64,000 nt of DNA from DATGKR01 sp035294565 (GTDB lineage: Bacteria; Actinomycetota; Acidimicrobiia; Acidimicrobiales; Palsa-688), in contig DATGKR010000009.1 in assembly GCA_035294565.1 (NCBI GenBank), forward strand, positions 12,396-76,395. The letters are read 5' to 3'. How positions within the stretch are numbered: position 1 is the first letter of the stretch; the number at the start of each line of letters is the position of its first letter. The notes under the pieces were generated by a model. The model did no database searches and was not told the origin of the DNA. It was given only the letters and a program-made list of their open reading frames with translations. This document shows positions 1-8,699 of this stretch, piece after piece. The translations under genes and the position numbers were made by a program.

Positions 1-411
1 GGTGCGCACGGCGAGCAGCCTGAAGCTGCCGTGGCCCAGCCTGGCCGTGACTGGATGGCCCGACGGCGACCAGGCCCCCTCGGGCAGGCGCGGGGCACCG
101 AGTTCGAGAGGAGCCGGCGCCCCTTCCCTGCCCGCACGCCACAAGAAGATCGGGGCGGCGTCGATGTCGGAGTCACCACGCTCGGATGCCGTCGGGTTCG
201 ACTGGTCGATGGCGGCCACCGCCAGACGGTCACGGAGCCGACCATCGACCGTGCTGAGCAAGTGGCCGCCGTCCACCAGGTCGAAGGTGACGCTCAGCGC
301 CGAGAACAGGACGGCAATGACGACGGCGGCGGCTGCAGCGACCCTGGTCGCGTGGCGCAGCTCGGGCCGGCGTCGGAGCAGCGACGCCACTCCTGGAACC
401 CTGCCCGTCAT
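1..411 (-). CDS. Sensor histidine kinase, N-terminal part (cut by window edge)
   Basis: Reading the minus strand from an ATG at 411, the frame stays open to the window edge (137 residues visible). It starts with a basic stretch, then one hydrophobic segment at about residues 22-43, then a hydrophilic region that should lie outside the membrane. This is the usual N-terminus of a membrane-bound sensor kinase; the HAMP, dimerisation and ATPase domains lie beyond the window. The ATG overlaps the stop of the response regulator as ATGA, so the pair is translationally coupled. The kinase identity is inferred from this position and topology, not from a catalytic motif. Its signal is unknown, but the divergent redox module at 1334-3905 is a candidate target. 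Confidence 0.75.
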   Translation of the reverse strand, partial: MTGRVPGVASLLRRRPELRHATRVAAAAAVVIAVLFSALSVTFDLVDGGHLLSTVDGRLRDRLAVAAIDQSNPTASERGDSDIDAAPIFLWRAGREGAPAPLELGAPRLPEGAWSPSGHPVTARLGHGSFRLLAVRT

Positions 412-1076
412 GCGGCGAGAATCCGGTAGCCCACGCCGCGTACGGTCTCGATCCGGACCCTACCGCCGACCAGCTTCGCTCTCAGACGCGACAGGTGGAC
501 GTCGATGGTGTTGGACCCGAGCGCATCGGCCTCGTCCTCCCAGACGTGCAAGGCGATCGCCCGGCGCCCGACGACCGCGGGGGAACGGCGGAGCAGCAGC
601 TCGAGGATCCCGAGCTCCACGCTGGTGAGGGTGCACTCACGTGACGCCACGCGAACCCGCCGGGTGGCGGGCTCGAACTCGAGGTCTCCGAGGTAGAGGC
701 TCACCGGCTGAAGTGCCGGGGAGCGGCGCTGCAGCGCCCGAAGCCGCGCGAGGAGCTCGCCGAAGTCGAAAGGTTTGACCAGGTAGTCGTCTGCCCCGGC
801 GTCGAGGCCGGCCACCTTGTCGGCAGCCGTGTCGCGGGCGGTCAGGAGGAGCACCGGCAGGGCGCTCCCGCGTTGGCGGATCCTCTGCAACACGTCCAGT
901 CCCGACACGCCGGGCATACGCCAGTCGAGCACCGCCACCTCGTACTCGTAGCTCCGCAGGAAGCCCAGCGCCCGCTCGCCGTCCTCGACCGCGTCGACGA
1001 CGTAACCGTGCTTCCTGAGGCCCCGCTCGAGCACCGACCGCAAACCGGCGTCGTCCTCTGCGAGCAGCACGCGCAC
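408..1076 (-). CDS. OmpR/PhoB-family response regulator
   Basis: 222 residues, full length for the family. The receiver domain (about 1-115) has the acidic pair E7/D8-D9, phosphoacceptor D51 (VLDWRMP), T79 and the invariant K101 (VKPFD). The C-terminal winged helix (about 128-221) has the usual end, TIDVHLSRLRAKL followed by TVRGVGYRI. Start is GTG at 1076. It lies first in a two-gene unit with the sensor kinase (4-nt overlap) and is divergent from the ferric-reductase-like gene, so regulation of that module is a reasonable but untested idea. Confidence 0.95.
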   Translation of the reverse strand: MRVLLAEDDAGLRSVLERGLRKHGYVVDAVEDGERALGFLRSYEYEVAVLDWRMPGVSGLDVLQRIRQRGSALPVLLLTARDTAADKVAGLDAGADDYLVKPFDFGELLARLRALQRRSPALQPVSLYLGDLEFEPATRRVRVASRECTLTSVELGILELLLRRSPAVVGRRAIALHVWEDEADALGSNTIDVHLSRLRAKLVGGRVRIETVRGVGYRILAA

Positions 1077-1333
1077 TGCCGGCTACAACTCGTGCCGGTG
1101 GCGGTCGCACGAACCCGCGAAGGGCAGAGGGTGGCCGTTCTTCAGGCGCTCGTCAGCCTGCAGGACTCGCCACGTCGCCGAGCGGTCAGCCGCCTCCCCC
1201 TCCGAGGGCGCCTGCTGCGACAGCCGGTATTCGGCCATGCGAGCGATGGTACTGCGCTGTCGGCGGTTCTCGTGGGCCTTCACGCTTCCGTCAGGTTGCC
1301 CCAGTAGGTTCCACATCGCGTGCTGAGGATCTC
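1077..1333. other. Divergent intergenic region (response regulator / ferric-reductase-like gene)
   Basis: 257 bp between two divergent units, so it should hold both promoters. A TAGGTT hexamer at 1305-1310 followed by GAGGA at 1325-1329, four bases before the GTG at 1334, could serve the rightward unit. I see no clear tandem repeats of the kind bound by OmpR-type regulators. Confidence 0.4.
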
Positions 1334-2719
1334 GTGTCTTCGATAACCTTTGAGCCGGTCACAGCCGGCGGCGGCAGGCGCCAGGCCTCGCCGTCGCGCC
1401 CTGGGCCCCGGCCGCGGCCGTGGACCGTCGACGTTGCTACCGTCGTCGTGGGGCTGGGTTTCGGTGCCACCGTAGGAGCGGCCCTGACGGCAGAAACACG
1501 TTCGCAGCTCTCGGGACCCGGAGGGCCGGAGATATTTCTCGGGAGCTTCACGGGTCTCGCAGGAACCTATCTGGCTCTGGTGATGGTGCTCCTCGTCAGC
1601 CGGGTGCCGCTGGTGGAGCGCGTCTTGGGCCAGGACGGTTTGCTGCGCTGGCACCGCCGCCTTTCGCCGTGGCCCCTCGGCCTGATCTTCGCCCATGTGC
1701 TCCTGGTGACCGACGGGTACGCTCTGGCCGCTCGGACGGGTGTGCTTCACGAGCTCGGCGCGCTGGCCAGCAGCTCGGCGGGGATGGCGGCCGCCACGGT
1801 CGCCATCGAGCTGATGGTGGTCGTCGCCGTTTCGTCGATCCGCCAGGTTCGCCGGCGCCTGCGCCGCGAGACCTGGTGGCGTCTTCACCTGTTCATGTAC
1901 ATGGCGCTGGCTCTCGCGTTCGTGCACGAGATAGCGCTCGGCCCTTCTTTCGTGCAGCACCCCCTTGCGCGGGTCGTGTGGTCCCTGGCCTGGGTGGCGA
2001 CCGCCGGGCTGGTGGTCACCTATCGCCTCGGGCTTCCCCTCGTGCGCACCTTGCGTCACCGCCTTCGGGTGGTGGAGGTTCGACCGGAGGCCCCCGGCGT
2101 CGTGTCGGTCATCTGCAGCGGGCGCCATCTCGATCGCCTCGCCATCTCAGGTGGCCAGTTCTTCGAGTGGCGGTTCCTGGTGCGGGGCATGTGGTGGCAG
2201 GCACATCCGTTCACGGTGTCGGCGCGCCCGCGCCCCCCCTACCTACGCCTGACCGTCAAGTTGGTCGGCGACTTCACCGAGGCAGTCGCAAGGCTGCGCC
2301 CCGGTACCAAGGTGGCCATAGAGGGACCCTATGGTGCTTTCTCCGTCCACGCCGGGCGGCGACGGAGCGCCGTCCTGTTCGCGGGCGGCATCGGGGTGAC
2401 CGCTGTGCGCGCCCTCCTCGAGGACATGCCCGCGCGCTCCCAGCCGATCGTGTTGATCCGCAGCTCGAGCTCCGATGCGCTCGCGCTGGACGACGAGATA
2501 GCCGAGCTGGTCCGACACCGCAAAGGCCGCGTGGAGCGGATCTTGGGTCCGCGCGACGAGGTCTCTTTGGAGCGGAGCATCCTCAGGCTCGTACCCAACC
2601 TTCAAACTCGAGACTTCTATGTGTGCGGGCCTGAAGGCTTCGTCGAGGAGGTGAGGCGCGCCCTGGCCCACCTCGGTGTGCGGAAGGACGCCGTCCACTT
2701 CGAGGCGTACAGCCTGTGA
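1334..2719 (+). CDS. Ferric-reductase-like transmembrane flavocytochrome (haem b + FAD/NAD(P)H)
   Basis: 461 residues. The N-terminal half has about six hydrophobic segments with two histidine pairs, H107/H121 and H185/H198, spaced as bis-haem ligands of the ferric reductase transmembrane domain. The C-terminal half is a ferredoxin-reductase module: HPFTVS (about 291-296) for FAD, GPYG (331-334), GGIGVTAVR (about 351) for nucleotide binding, CGPEG near 428 and a terminal aromatic/acidic FEAYSL. It should pass electrons from cytoplasmic NAD(P)H across the membrane. The stop overlaps the next gene (GTGA), which encodes an exported FMN-binding protein, and apbE follows; the three genes form one unit. 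The electron acceptor is not known: iron, quinone and an extracytoplasmic flavoprotein are all possible. Confidence 0.9.
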   Translation: MSSITFEPVTAGGGRRQASPSRPGPRPRPWTVDVATVVVGLGFGATVGAALTAETRSQLSGPGGPEIFLGSFTGLAGTYLALVMVLLVSRVPLVERVLGQDGLLRWHRRLSPWPLGLIFAHVLLVTDGYALAARTGVLHELGALASSSAGMAAATVAIELMVVVAVSSIRQVRRRLRRETWWRLHLFMYMALALAFVHEIALGPSFVQHPLARVVWSLAWVATAGLVVTYRLGLPLVRTLRHRLRVVEVRPEAPGVVSVICSGRHLDRLAISGGQFFEWRFLVRGMWWQAHPFTVSARPRPPYLRLTVKLVGDFTEAVARLRPGTKVAIEGPYGAFSVHAGRRRSAVLFAGGIGVTAVRALLEDMPARSQPIVLIRSSSSDALALDDEIAELVRHRKGRVERILGPRDEVSLERSILRLVPNLQTRDFYVCGPEGFVEEVRRALAHLGVRKDAVHFEAYSL

Positions 2720-3153
2720 GACGTGCACCGTTGTTCGCGGCCGCGGGCGCAGCGGGTCTGGCAGCTGTTGTGTTGTCCCACCCAGGCAAGCCCGCCGTCG
2801 GCAAGCCGACGGCGACCCGGACCGCCGCCTCTCCTCAACCCTCGGGTCCAGCCAGCGGCCCCACGGCGAACGCGACGGGCACGGCGACCGGCAAGCCCGA
2901 GAACTACGGCTACGGCACGCTTGCCGTCAGCGTCACCGCAGCGAACGGGCGGATCGTCCAAGTGTCGGTGCCGCAGCTCCACACCATCGATTCCTACTCG
3001 CAGTACATCGCCCAGCAGGTGGTGCCGATACTGCGGCGCCAGGTCCTGAGCGTCCAGAACGCAAACATCCAAGGAGTATCGGGTGCCAGCTACACGAGCG
3101 CGGCCTTCGCCTACTCCCTGCAGTCTGCTCTCGCCAAGCTCGGCATGAAGTGA
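2716..3153 (+). CDS. Exported FMN-binding domain protein (covalent flavinylation substrate)
   Basis: 145 residues. A hydrophobic N-terminal segment (about 5-20) acts as signal or anchor, followed by a Pro/Thr/Ala-rich linker to about residue 60, then a compact FMN_bind domain. Residues 122-128, SGASYTS, match the RnfG/NqrC-type flavinylation motif, where FMN is attached by phosphoester to the Ser/Thr after SGA (here Ser125). The enzyme that does this, ApbE, is the next gene with a GTGA overlap. The protein probably takes electrons from the upstream flavocytochrome outside the membrane. GTG start at 2716 overlaps the previous stop. Confidence 0.85.
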   Translation: MRRAPLFAAAGAAGLAAVVLSHPGKPAVGKPTATRTAASPQPSGPASGPTANATGTATGKPENYGYGTLAVSVTAANGRIVQVSVPQLHTIDSYSQYIAQQVVPILRRQVLSVQNANIQGVSGASYTSAAFAYSLQSALAKLGMK

Positions 3154-3905
3154 CCACTCTGGTTCATGACGAACAGGTCATGGGAACTGTCGTATCATTC
3201 GGCGTCGACCATGATCGTGACGGGCGCGACGCCGCCCGGCAAGCCGTCGCTTCTGCGTGCGCCATCCTGCATCACGTCGATGCGGTGTTCAGCACATGGA
3301 AGCCGGACAGCCCGATGAGCCGCTTCCGGCGCGGGGAGCTCGAACGGCCGCCCCCCGAGATCGAATGTGTCCTCGACCTGTGCTGCGAAGCCAAACAGCT
3401 GTCCGGAGGATGGTTCGACCCCTGGGCGATGCCGGGGGGCGTGGATCCGACAGGACTGGTCAAGGGATGGGCAGCCGAGGAGGCGCTGGCCGGCCTGGCA
3501 GCCGCCGGGGTGCGGTCGGCGATCGTCAACGCCGCCGGCGACGTGACGATGCTGGCAGAGTCTGGCCGCACCTGGCGGCTCGGTGTCCGCCACCCCTGGC
3601 GGGCCGATGCGCTTGCCTGCATCGTGGAGACGGCTGTTCCGGTTGCCACGTCCGGCACCTACGAGCGCCCGGCTCAGCTGATCGTACCGGAGGCCGTGGC
3701 AGGCCGCGTCGATACCAGTAGGCGGCCCGTGTCTGCGACTGTCATTGGCCCGAGCCTGGCGCTGGCCGACGCTCTGGCCACGGCGCTGTGCGTGGGCGGA
3801 GACGAAGTGCTCGCCATGATCGACGCGGAAGATGGCTTCGATGGATACGTGATCTTCGACGACGGTGCGGAGGCGTGGACCCCGCGGTTCCCCTTTGCCT
3901 CCTGA
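3150..3905 (+). CDS. apbE: FAD:protein FMN transferase (ApbE family)
   Basis: 251 residues from a GTG at 3150 that overlaps the FMN-binding gene's stop (GTGA). ApbE transfers FMN from FAD onto Ser/Thr of exported flavoproteins. Visible family features are the N-terminal MGTVVSF segment, DPTGLVKGWAAE (the usual 'D-x-GG-x-KG' region), IVNAAGDV (canonical VNxGGD) and ADALATALCVGG near the C-terminus, a metal-binding element. It is shorter than typical enzymes (about 300-350 residues) and has no signal peptide or lipobox, like other compact actinobacterial versions. An open frame continues upstream, but that part is out-of-phase readthrough of the preceding gene. Confidence 0.9.
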   Translation: MTTLVHDEQVMGTVVSFGVDHDRDGRDAARQAVASACAILHHVDAVFSTWKPDSPMSRFRRGELERPPPEIECVLDLCCEAKQLSGGWFDPWAMPGGVDPTGLVKGWAAEEALAGLAAAGVRSAIVNAAGDVTMLAESGRTWRLGVRHPWRADALACIVETAVPVATSGTYERPAQLIVPEAVAGRVDTSRRPVSATVIGPSLALADALATALCVGGDEVLAMIDAEDGFDGYVIFDDGAEAWTPRFPFAS

Positions 3906-4138
3906 GATCCTCCCCGCCAACTCGCGCGGAGAGAACGGGCGGCCGTGCGCCCTCCGGTCTTTTCGTATCGAAGACCATCAGAATGACAGGCGAACCGCCG
4001 CCCGCCCGCTCCCGAACCCCGCTTTCGCCACACGCTAGGGAAAGTTCTGGTAAGAAAACCCCCAGCGTCCTCGCCGTGCGGGGTCGGGGTTAAGATGACC
4101 CACCGCGGGCCGGGATCGCCGGAGGGAGTCCTCGATAA
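3906..4138. other. Intergenic region with weak terminator-like hairpin and a promoter
   Basis: A 5-bp stem GGGCG/CGCCC (3937-3952) is followed by TCTTTT at 3957-3962, a weak intrinsic-terminator candidate after apbE. TAAGAT at 4091-4096 is a good -10 hexamer, and GGAGGGAG at 4121-4128 is a strong ribosome binding site for the GTG at 4139. Confidence 0.35.
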
Positions 4139-5599
4139 GTGGATGGTCGGTGGATACGAAAACGTGGCAGGCACGCGAAGCGCCCATCCTTCGCGCAGCG
4201 GCGCCGCGCCGAGCGAGGGGCGTTGATAGGTCTCGGGATGGCCGTGGTGTTGGTTCTCGTCGCCATCACGGTCGGTGCCACCGGCGTTGGTTCCCGAGTG
4301 CGCACCCGGAGCCCCGCGACTCGTTCGACCCAGACGCCTGCTACGACCAAGCCGCCTGCTCCGACCACGGCCCCGCCGCCGTCTCCGGTGTGGAGGGTGG
4401 CATGGGGGTCGGCCATGGCGTGGGGGTACGGGACGGCGTCAGACGTCACCGTCCGCGATCTCGCGACCTTGGGCGTCGGCGGCGAAGCGGTGCGGATACG
4501 GGTCTCGAACCTGTTCGGCAACGCCCCTCTGGTGATCAGCGCCGCCACCATCGGTCTCGACTCCGGGGGCGCCGCTGTCGTGCCGGGATCGCTCCACACC
4601 GTCACGTTCGGCGGCCAGCCCGGCACCACCGTGGCGGTTGGCCGCTTCGCCTACAGCGATCCCGTGGCCATGCCGGTGAGCCCCATGCAGACGGTGGCCA
4701 TCAGCCTCTACGTCAGCGACACCGACCTTGCGACGGTGCATCCATGCTGCACCAAGACAGTGTCCTATTACACGCCCAACGGGCGGGGCAACCTCACTCG
4801 AGACGTGACGGGCGCCGGCTTGATCCCGAGCCCCTGGGAGCGCTGGGCGGATGCCGTCGACGTCCTCCAGACAACCGGCCGCGGGAGCATCGTGGTCGTC
4901 GGCGACTCGATAACAGACGGCTACCATTCGACCCTTCGGTGGACCCACGTGCTGCAGGAAAGAATCGATCAGCTCCCACCCTCCGAGCAGAGGGCGGTCG
5001 TCAACGAAGGGATCACCGCCAATGCCCTCACTTCGGTCGTGCACACCTACGCTGCCACTGGAGGAGGGCCTTCGGGGCTGTCACGGCTCGCCCCTGACGC
5101 TCTCGACCAGTCGGGAGCGACCGAAGTCGTGCTCTTCCTCGGCACCAACGACCTGTGGTTCGGGGCGACGGCGGCCCAGGTGATCCAGGGGTACCAACAG
5201 GCGATCCAAGCGGCTCACCAGGCCGGGCTGCGGATCGTAGGCGTGACGCTGCTGCCCCGCGAGAGCAATCCCGAGGAGCCGTGGACTCCTGAGGAGCAGG
5301 GACAGCTCGAGCAGGTCGACAAGTGGATCCTCACCTCCGGGCAGTTCGACGGGGTCCTCGACCTGGCGGCTGCTGTCGCCGACGTGTACAACGGGGCCTG
5401 CGCCCCCTACGTCATGTTCCCCCCCTACGACTCAGGCGACCACCTGCATCCGAACGCCGCCGGCCAGACCGCAATGGCGAATGCGGTCGACCCCTCGGTG
5501 CTCGAGTTACCTCCGCTGCCCACGGTGCCCCCGCTCGTTGACGCGACGCCGACCGCCAACTGCAACGCCGCGGCGGTCTACGCCGGTGCCCCGCAGTGA
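4139..5599 (+). CDS. Secreted SGNH/GDSL-family hydrolase
   Basis: 486 residues. A basic N-terminus, a hydrophobic segment at about 30-50 and a Thr/Pro-rich linker mark an exported or membrane-anchored protein. The middle is a beta-rich accessory domain. The catalytic SGNH domain has block I VVGDSITDG (nucleophile Ser), NEGITAN, GTNDLW (block III) and DHLHPNA (Asp-His of block V). It is likely an esterase or carbohydrate esterase; the substrate cannot be told. GTG start is supported by GGAGGGAG ten bases upstream. Convergent with the next gene, 20 bp apart. Confidence 0.85.
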   Translation: MDGRWIRKRGRHAKRPSFAQRRRAERGALIGLGMAVVLVLVAITVGATGVGSRVRTRSPATRSTQTPATTKPPAPTTAPPPSPVWRVAWGSAMAWGYGTASDVTVRDLATLGVGGEAVRIRVSNLFGNAPLVISAATIGLDSGGAAVVPGSLHTVTFGGQPGTTVAVGRFAYSDPVAMPVSPMQTVAISLYVSDTDLATVHPCCTKTVSYYTPNGRGNLTRDVTGAGLIPSPWERWADAVDVLQTTGRGSIVVVGDSITDGYHSTLRWTHVLQERIDQLPPSEQRAVVNEGITANALTSVVHTYAATGGGPSGLSRLAPDALDQSGATEVVLFLGTNDLWFGATAAQVIQGYQQAIQAAHQAGLRIVGVTLLPRESNPEEPWTPEEQGQLEQVDKWILTSGQFDGVLDLAAAVADVYNGACAPYVMFPPYDSGDHLHPNAAGQTAMANAVDPSVLELPPLPTVPPLVDATPTANCNAAAVYAGAPQ

Positions 5600-5619
5600 C
5601 CGGTCGCCGTGCACCACGT

Positions 5620-6711
5620 TCAGCTGGGAGCTCCGGGGCAGGCCCCAGGTGCAGGCGGGGCGGAAGGTCCGCTGGTCAAGAAAGCCACCTGGGGCACGTT
5701 TCCTTGGGCGACCATGGCCGTCGCGGCCGCCGCCTGACCGCGCAGCTCCAGGTCGAAGAAGTCCGTGACCACCGAGGCGACGATCGAGTGGTCCTCTCCG
5801 GCACCGATGTAGGGTGGGTAGTGCTCCGCGCCAACGAGGTCGAGGTACCACTTCGGTGACGGGGCGGAATCGTAGATCTGCGTGCTGCACGCTGGGACGT
5901 TGACGGTGTCGGCGCTTCCCTGCACCACGAGCAGCGGCAGCGGCGGACCGGCGAAGTAGCGTCCGCCGAACGACGTGAGCTCCGCTCCCGAAAGCACCGC
6001 AACTGCTTTGACCACGCTGTCCCGGCAGCAGGAGTTGTCGGCGACAGCCAGGCTCACGTCCCCTCCGTCGGAATGCCCGACGAGGCCGACCTGGTCGGAG
6101 TCGATCAGCCCCGAAAGCGTCGCACCCGGAGTGCCCGCTGATCTCAGGAGCGTGGCGAGCACGAACCGAAGGTCTGCCGGGTGGTTGACGATGTCCGCCT
6201 CGTCGAGCGCTGCTGGCTCAGAAGGGCTCGTGTGGGGGTACCTGGGGGCAGCAACGACGAACCCGGCTGAGGCCCAATCCTGGAGCAGGCCTTGGTAAGC
6301 CCCGACAGCGACGTCATAGCCCTGGGAAAAGACGAGCAGAGGGTAGGGTCCGCCAGTCCTGTCCGGCGTGGCACCGGCGGCGGTCCACATGGCGGGGTAC
6401 CAGACCTCGGTAGGAAGGGAACGGCTGGGCGCTCCCGGCTCCACGATGCCGAGGTCGACCGTTCCGACCGGGTACGTCCCGGGCTTGGCGAGAGACCCCG
6501 GGTCCTTCGCCCGCCGGGCGACGGTGCTCGGCGGGGCCTGGGTCGTGGAAGGAGCCGAGGTGGCTGTCCCGATCGCCTTCGCCCCAGGAGCGCGACCGCT
6601 GCTGGGTCTGAGCGCAAGAGCGGCGAAGACACAACACAGGCCCACCACCAGGAGAACGCCGATTCGCCGCCGGCGCCTCGCTCGGAGGCGGCCAGCCGTC
6701 ATCGGCTTCAA
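5620..6711 (-). CDS. Exported alpha/beta hydrolase (chlorophyllase/PAF-acetylhydrolase-like)
   Basis: 363 residues. An Arg-rich N-terminus is followed by one hydrophobic segment (about 16-34), then a Pro/Ala/Thr linker, so the enzyme should be outside the cell or membrane-tethered. The hydrolase domain shows LLVFSQGY (oxyanion region), VGHSDGGD (nucleophile Ser), VVQGSADTVN (acid) and GAEHYPP (His), a full triad in the right order. This pattern is seen in polyesterase/dienelactone-hydrolase-type enzymes. No substrate can be assigned. Confidence 0.8.
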   Translation of the reverse strand: MKPMTAGRLRARRRRRIGVLLVVGLCCVFAALALRPSSGRAPGAKAIGTATSAPSTTQAPPSTVARRAKDPGSLAKPGTYPVGTVDLGIVEPGAPSRSLPTEVWYPAMWTAAGATPDRTGGPYPLLVFSQGYDVAVGAYQGLLQDWASAGFVVAAPRYPHTSPSEPAALDEADIVNHPADLRFVLATLLRSAGTPGATLSGLIDSDQVGLVGHSDGGDVSLAVADNSCCRDSVVKAVAVLSGAELTSFGGRYFAGPPLPLLVVQGSADTVNVPACSTQIYDSAPSPKWYLDLVGAEHYPPYIGAGEDHSIVASVVTDFFDLELRGQAAAATAMVAQGNVPQVAFLTSGPSAPPAPGACPGAPS

Positions 6712-6731
6712 AGGTTACAGGAGGGTCGCCG

Positions 6732-7418
6732 ATGCTGACCGTACGCCCGCTTTTGGACCACGACGTGGAGTCCAGCACCCAGATCCACCTGGAAGTCCTG
6801 CACATGGAGTTCCTTGCCCGGTGCGGAAGGCGCTTCATTGGCCACTACCACCGGGCGTGGCTGGCAAGTCCTCATGGGCTGGCACTGGCGTGCGTCGACG
6901 GCGACGGGCGCCTGTTGGGCGTGGTGCTGGCGGCCCTCGATCCGCCAATGCACTTTCGCAGCATGGTTCGTCATCACGGACTGCGGCTCGCCTTTTCGCT
7001 TCTGGGACACGCTGTCGCAAACCCGGCTTTCGCCAAGACGCTGATCGCCACCCGGGCCGTCAGGTACTCCCGCGGCCTGGCCAGGATGCTCGTGGCGCAG
7101 CTGCACCCGGGGCAGAGGGCGGCCACTGCGACCGACGCCCAGGCGAGGGTGGGCGAAGTGACCCACGTGATGGTCTCGGCCCAGGCGCAGGGGCGCGGAG
7201 TCGGTAGAGCCCTTCTCGCCGAGGTCCGTCGGCAGGCGGCGCGGGCAGGGCTGTCGGAGCTGGTCCTCGTCACTCCTCCCGGTCTCGACGCGGCGGGGTT
7301 CTACGAGCACATGGGCTGGAAGCGAGACGGGCAGGTCACCAGCCGCAGCGGGGAGACGTTTCTTGCCTACCGCCTTCCCCTGGACGATCCGGGCGGCGGC
7401 GTCACCGAGGAGGTTTGA
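6732..7418 (+). CDS. GNAT-family N-acetyltransferase
   Basis: 228 residues. The acetyl-CoA binding motif A is clear (VTHVMVSAQAQGRGVGRAL), followed by AGLSELVLVTPPGLDAAGFYEHMGW, the motif B region. The N-terminal 120 residues resemble the long variant found in actinobacteria. A strong AGGAGGG lies about eight bases before the ATG. The acceptor substrate is unknown. Confidence 0.85.
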   Translation: MLTVRPLLDHDVESSTQIHLEVLHMEFLARCGRRFIGHYHRAWLASPHGLALACVDGDGRLLGVVLAALDPPMHFRSMVRHHGLRLAFSLLGHAVANPAFAKTLIATRAVRYSRGLARMLVAQLHPGQRAATATDAQARVGEVTHVMVSAQAQGRGVGRALLAEVRRQAARAGLSELVLVTPPGLDAAGFYEHMGWKRDGQVTSRSGETFLAYRLPLDDPGGGVTEEV

Positions 7419-7526
7419 CGATGGACCAGGACAATTCACGTTGGCGTAAGGCTCGGGAGCCAAGATGGGTGCGTGAAGCGCGTTCCGGCCGTTGTGAATC
7501 CGCGGGCAGTCCAGGGGCCCTCCTAA

Positions 7527-8435
7527 ATGGCTGAGGGCCAGGGAGTCGTCGGTGACCGCCCAACGCTGATCCCGTCGGAAGGGGACGAGCTCGTCGATGT
7601 GGCCGGATCGTATCCAACCCGCGGCCCTGGAGGCCCTCGAGCCGGGCTCGGCGGGCCGGCTGGCTCGTCGCGAGAGCAGACCCGCCCCCCGCGATCGTCG
7701 GGGGAGCGTGGTTTCCGACAGAGGCGCCCTGGAGGCGCCCTCGGCCGGCGCCTGGTCGCCCGGATGTGGGACCGCCGGGTCGAACGCTGGGACCACCAGG
7801 CGGCCACAGACCTGCAGCCCGTGATCGACGCCGTCTTGGAGATCGCGGACGTGCAACGTGGCGCCGTGGCCGTGGATCTCGGCTGCGGCACCGGACAGCT
7901 CAGTCTGCCGATGGCCCGAGCCGGGGCCGACGTGCTGGCGGTCGACCTGAGCTCGACCATGGTGGAACGCCTGCAGCAAAAGGCCGAGGCGGCCGCCCTC
8001 GAAAGCCTGCGGGGCGTCGTCTGCCCGATGGAACTGCTCGACCTGCCTGCTGGAAGCGTGGACCTAGTTGTTTCCAGCTACGCCTTCCACCATGTGCGCG
8101 ACCGCGACAAGGAGAGGCTCGTGGTCAACGCAGCCCGCTGGCTGCGACCAGGCGGAAAGCTGGTCCTCGGTGACATGATGTTCGGCCGCGGGGCGACAGC
8201 ACGCGACCGGGCCATAATCGTCTCGAAGTTCAAGATCCTGGCTCGGAGGGGACCAGGAGGGTGGTGGCGGCTGGTGAAGAACATCGCTCGCTACACGTTC
8301 CGGTTCCAGGAGCGTCCGGTGAGCATCGACACCTGGAAGCTCTACTTCGAACGAGCCGGGCTGGCCGAGATCCGCAGCCAGCCGGTGGTGTCGGAAGCGG
8401 CGGTCGTCTCGGGAACCAAGCCCGAGCCGGCCTGA
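7527..8435 (+). CDS. Class I SAM-dependent methyltransferase
   Basis: Motif I VDLGCGTGQL, an acidic end of beta-2 (VLAVDLSSTMVERL), VVSSYAFHHV (motif IV) and LRPGGKLVLGD (post-II) define a UbiE/COQ5-like methyltransferase fold. The first 75 residues are low-complexity, so translation may really start at the in-frame ATG 7764 (MWDRRVERWDHQA), which would give a normal-sized enzyme. The C-terminal part, with KLYFERAGLAEI, is usual for methyltransferases acting on small molecules or lipids; the substrate is unknown. Confidence 0.8.
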   Translation: MAEGQGVVGDRPTLIPSEGDELVDVAGSYPTRGPGGPRAGLGGPAGSSREQTRPPRSSGERGFRQRRPGGALGRRLVARMWDRRVERWDHQAATDLQPVIDAVLEIADVQRGAVAVDLGCGTGQLSLPMARAGADVLAVDLSSTMVERLQQKAEAAALESLRGVVCPMELLDLPAGSVDLVVSSYAFHHVRDRDKERLVVNAARWLRPGGKLVLGDMMFGRGATARDRAIIVSKFKILARRGPGGWWRLVKNIARYTFRFQERPVSIDTWKLYFERAGLAEIRSQPVVSEAAVVSGTKPEPA

Positions 8436-8511
8436 GTCTGAGCGCCGCCTTCTCCCTCCCGGCCCGGCGAGGGTCGACCCGGCCCGATAGTAGCTTGGTG
8501 ACCGCGCGGCA

Positions 8512-8583
8512 CGGGGAGTGGCGCAGCGGTAGCGCACCTGCTTTGGGAGCAGGAGGCCGGGGGTTCGAATCCCCCCTCCCCGA
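8512..8583 (+). tRNA. tRNA-Pro(TGG)
   Basis: A complete cloverleaf can be drawn: acceptor CGGGGAG/CTCCCCG, D arm GCGC/GCGC, anticodon stem CCTGC/GCAGG with loop TTTGGGA (anticodon TGG), five-base variable loop, T arm GGGGG/CCCCC with TTCGAAT, discriminator A8583. CCA is not encoded. A TAGCTT hexamer at 8491-8496 is a likely -10. Confidence 0.97.
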
Positions 8584-8684
8584 CCGACCGGCTCGCCGGG
8601 CGGGACCAGGTTTTGGGGAAGGCGGGCCTCGTGAGCCGTTGCCGGTGGCCTGAGGCCTCCGGCCGCATACGTCGCTGCACTGTT

Positions 8685-8690
8685 TAGACT
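8685..8690 (+). promoter_or_regulatory. -10 hexamer for leaderless tig
   Basis: TAGACT ends nine bases before the GTG start of tig, with no Shine-Dalgarno between. Same hexamer and spacing as before rplU. Confidence 0.6.
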
Positions 8691-8699
8691 CGGGGTCCT

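Noticed and set aside
1083..1316. 77-codon minus-strand frame upstream of the response regulator
   Set aside because: No recognisable motif, no ribosome site, and it fills the divergent promoter region; more likely chance coding in GC-rich DNA.
3937..3962. Intrinsic terminator after apbE
   Set aside because: Stem is only 5 bp and the T run is six bases away; mentioned only as a weak candidate.
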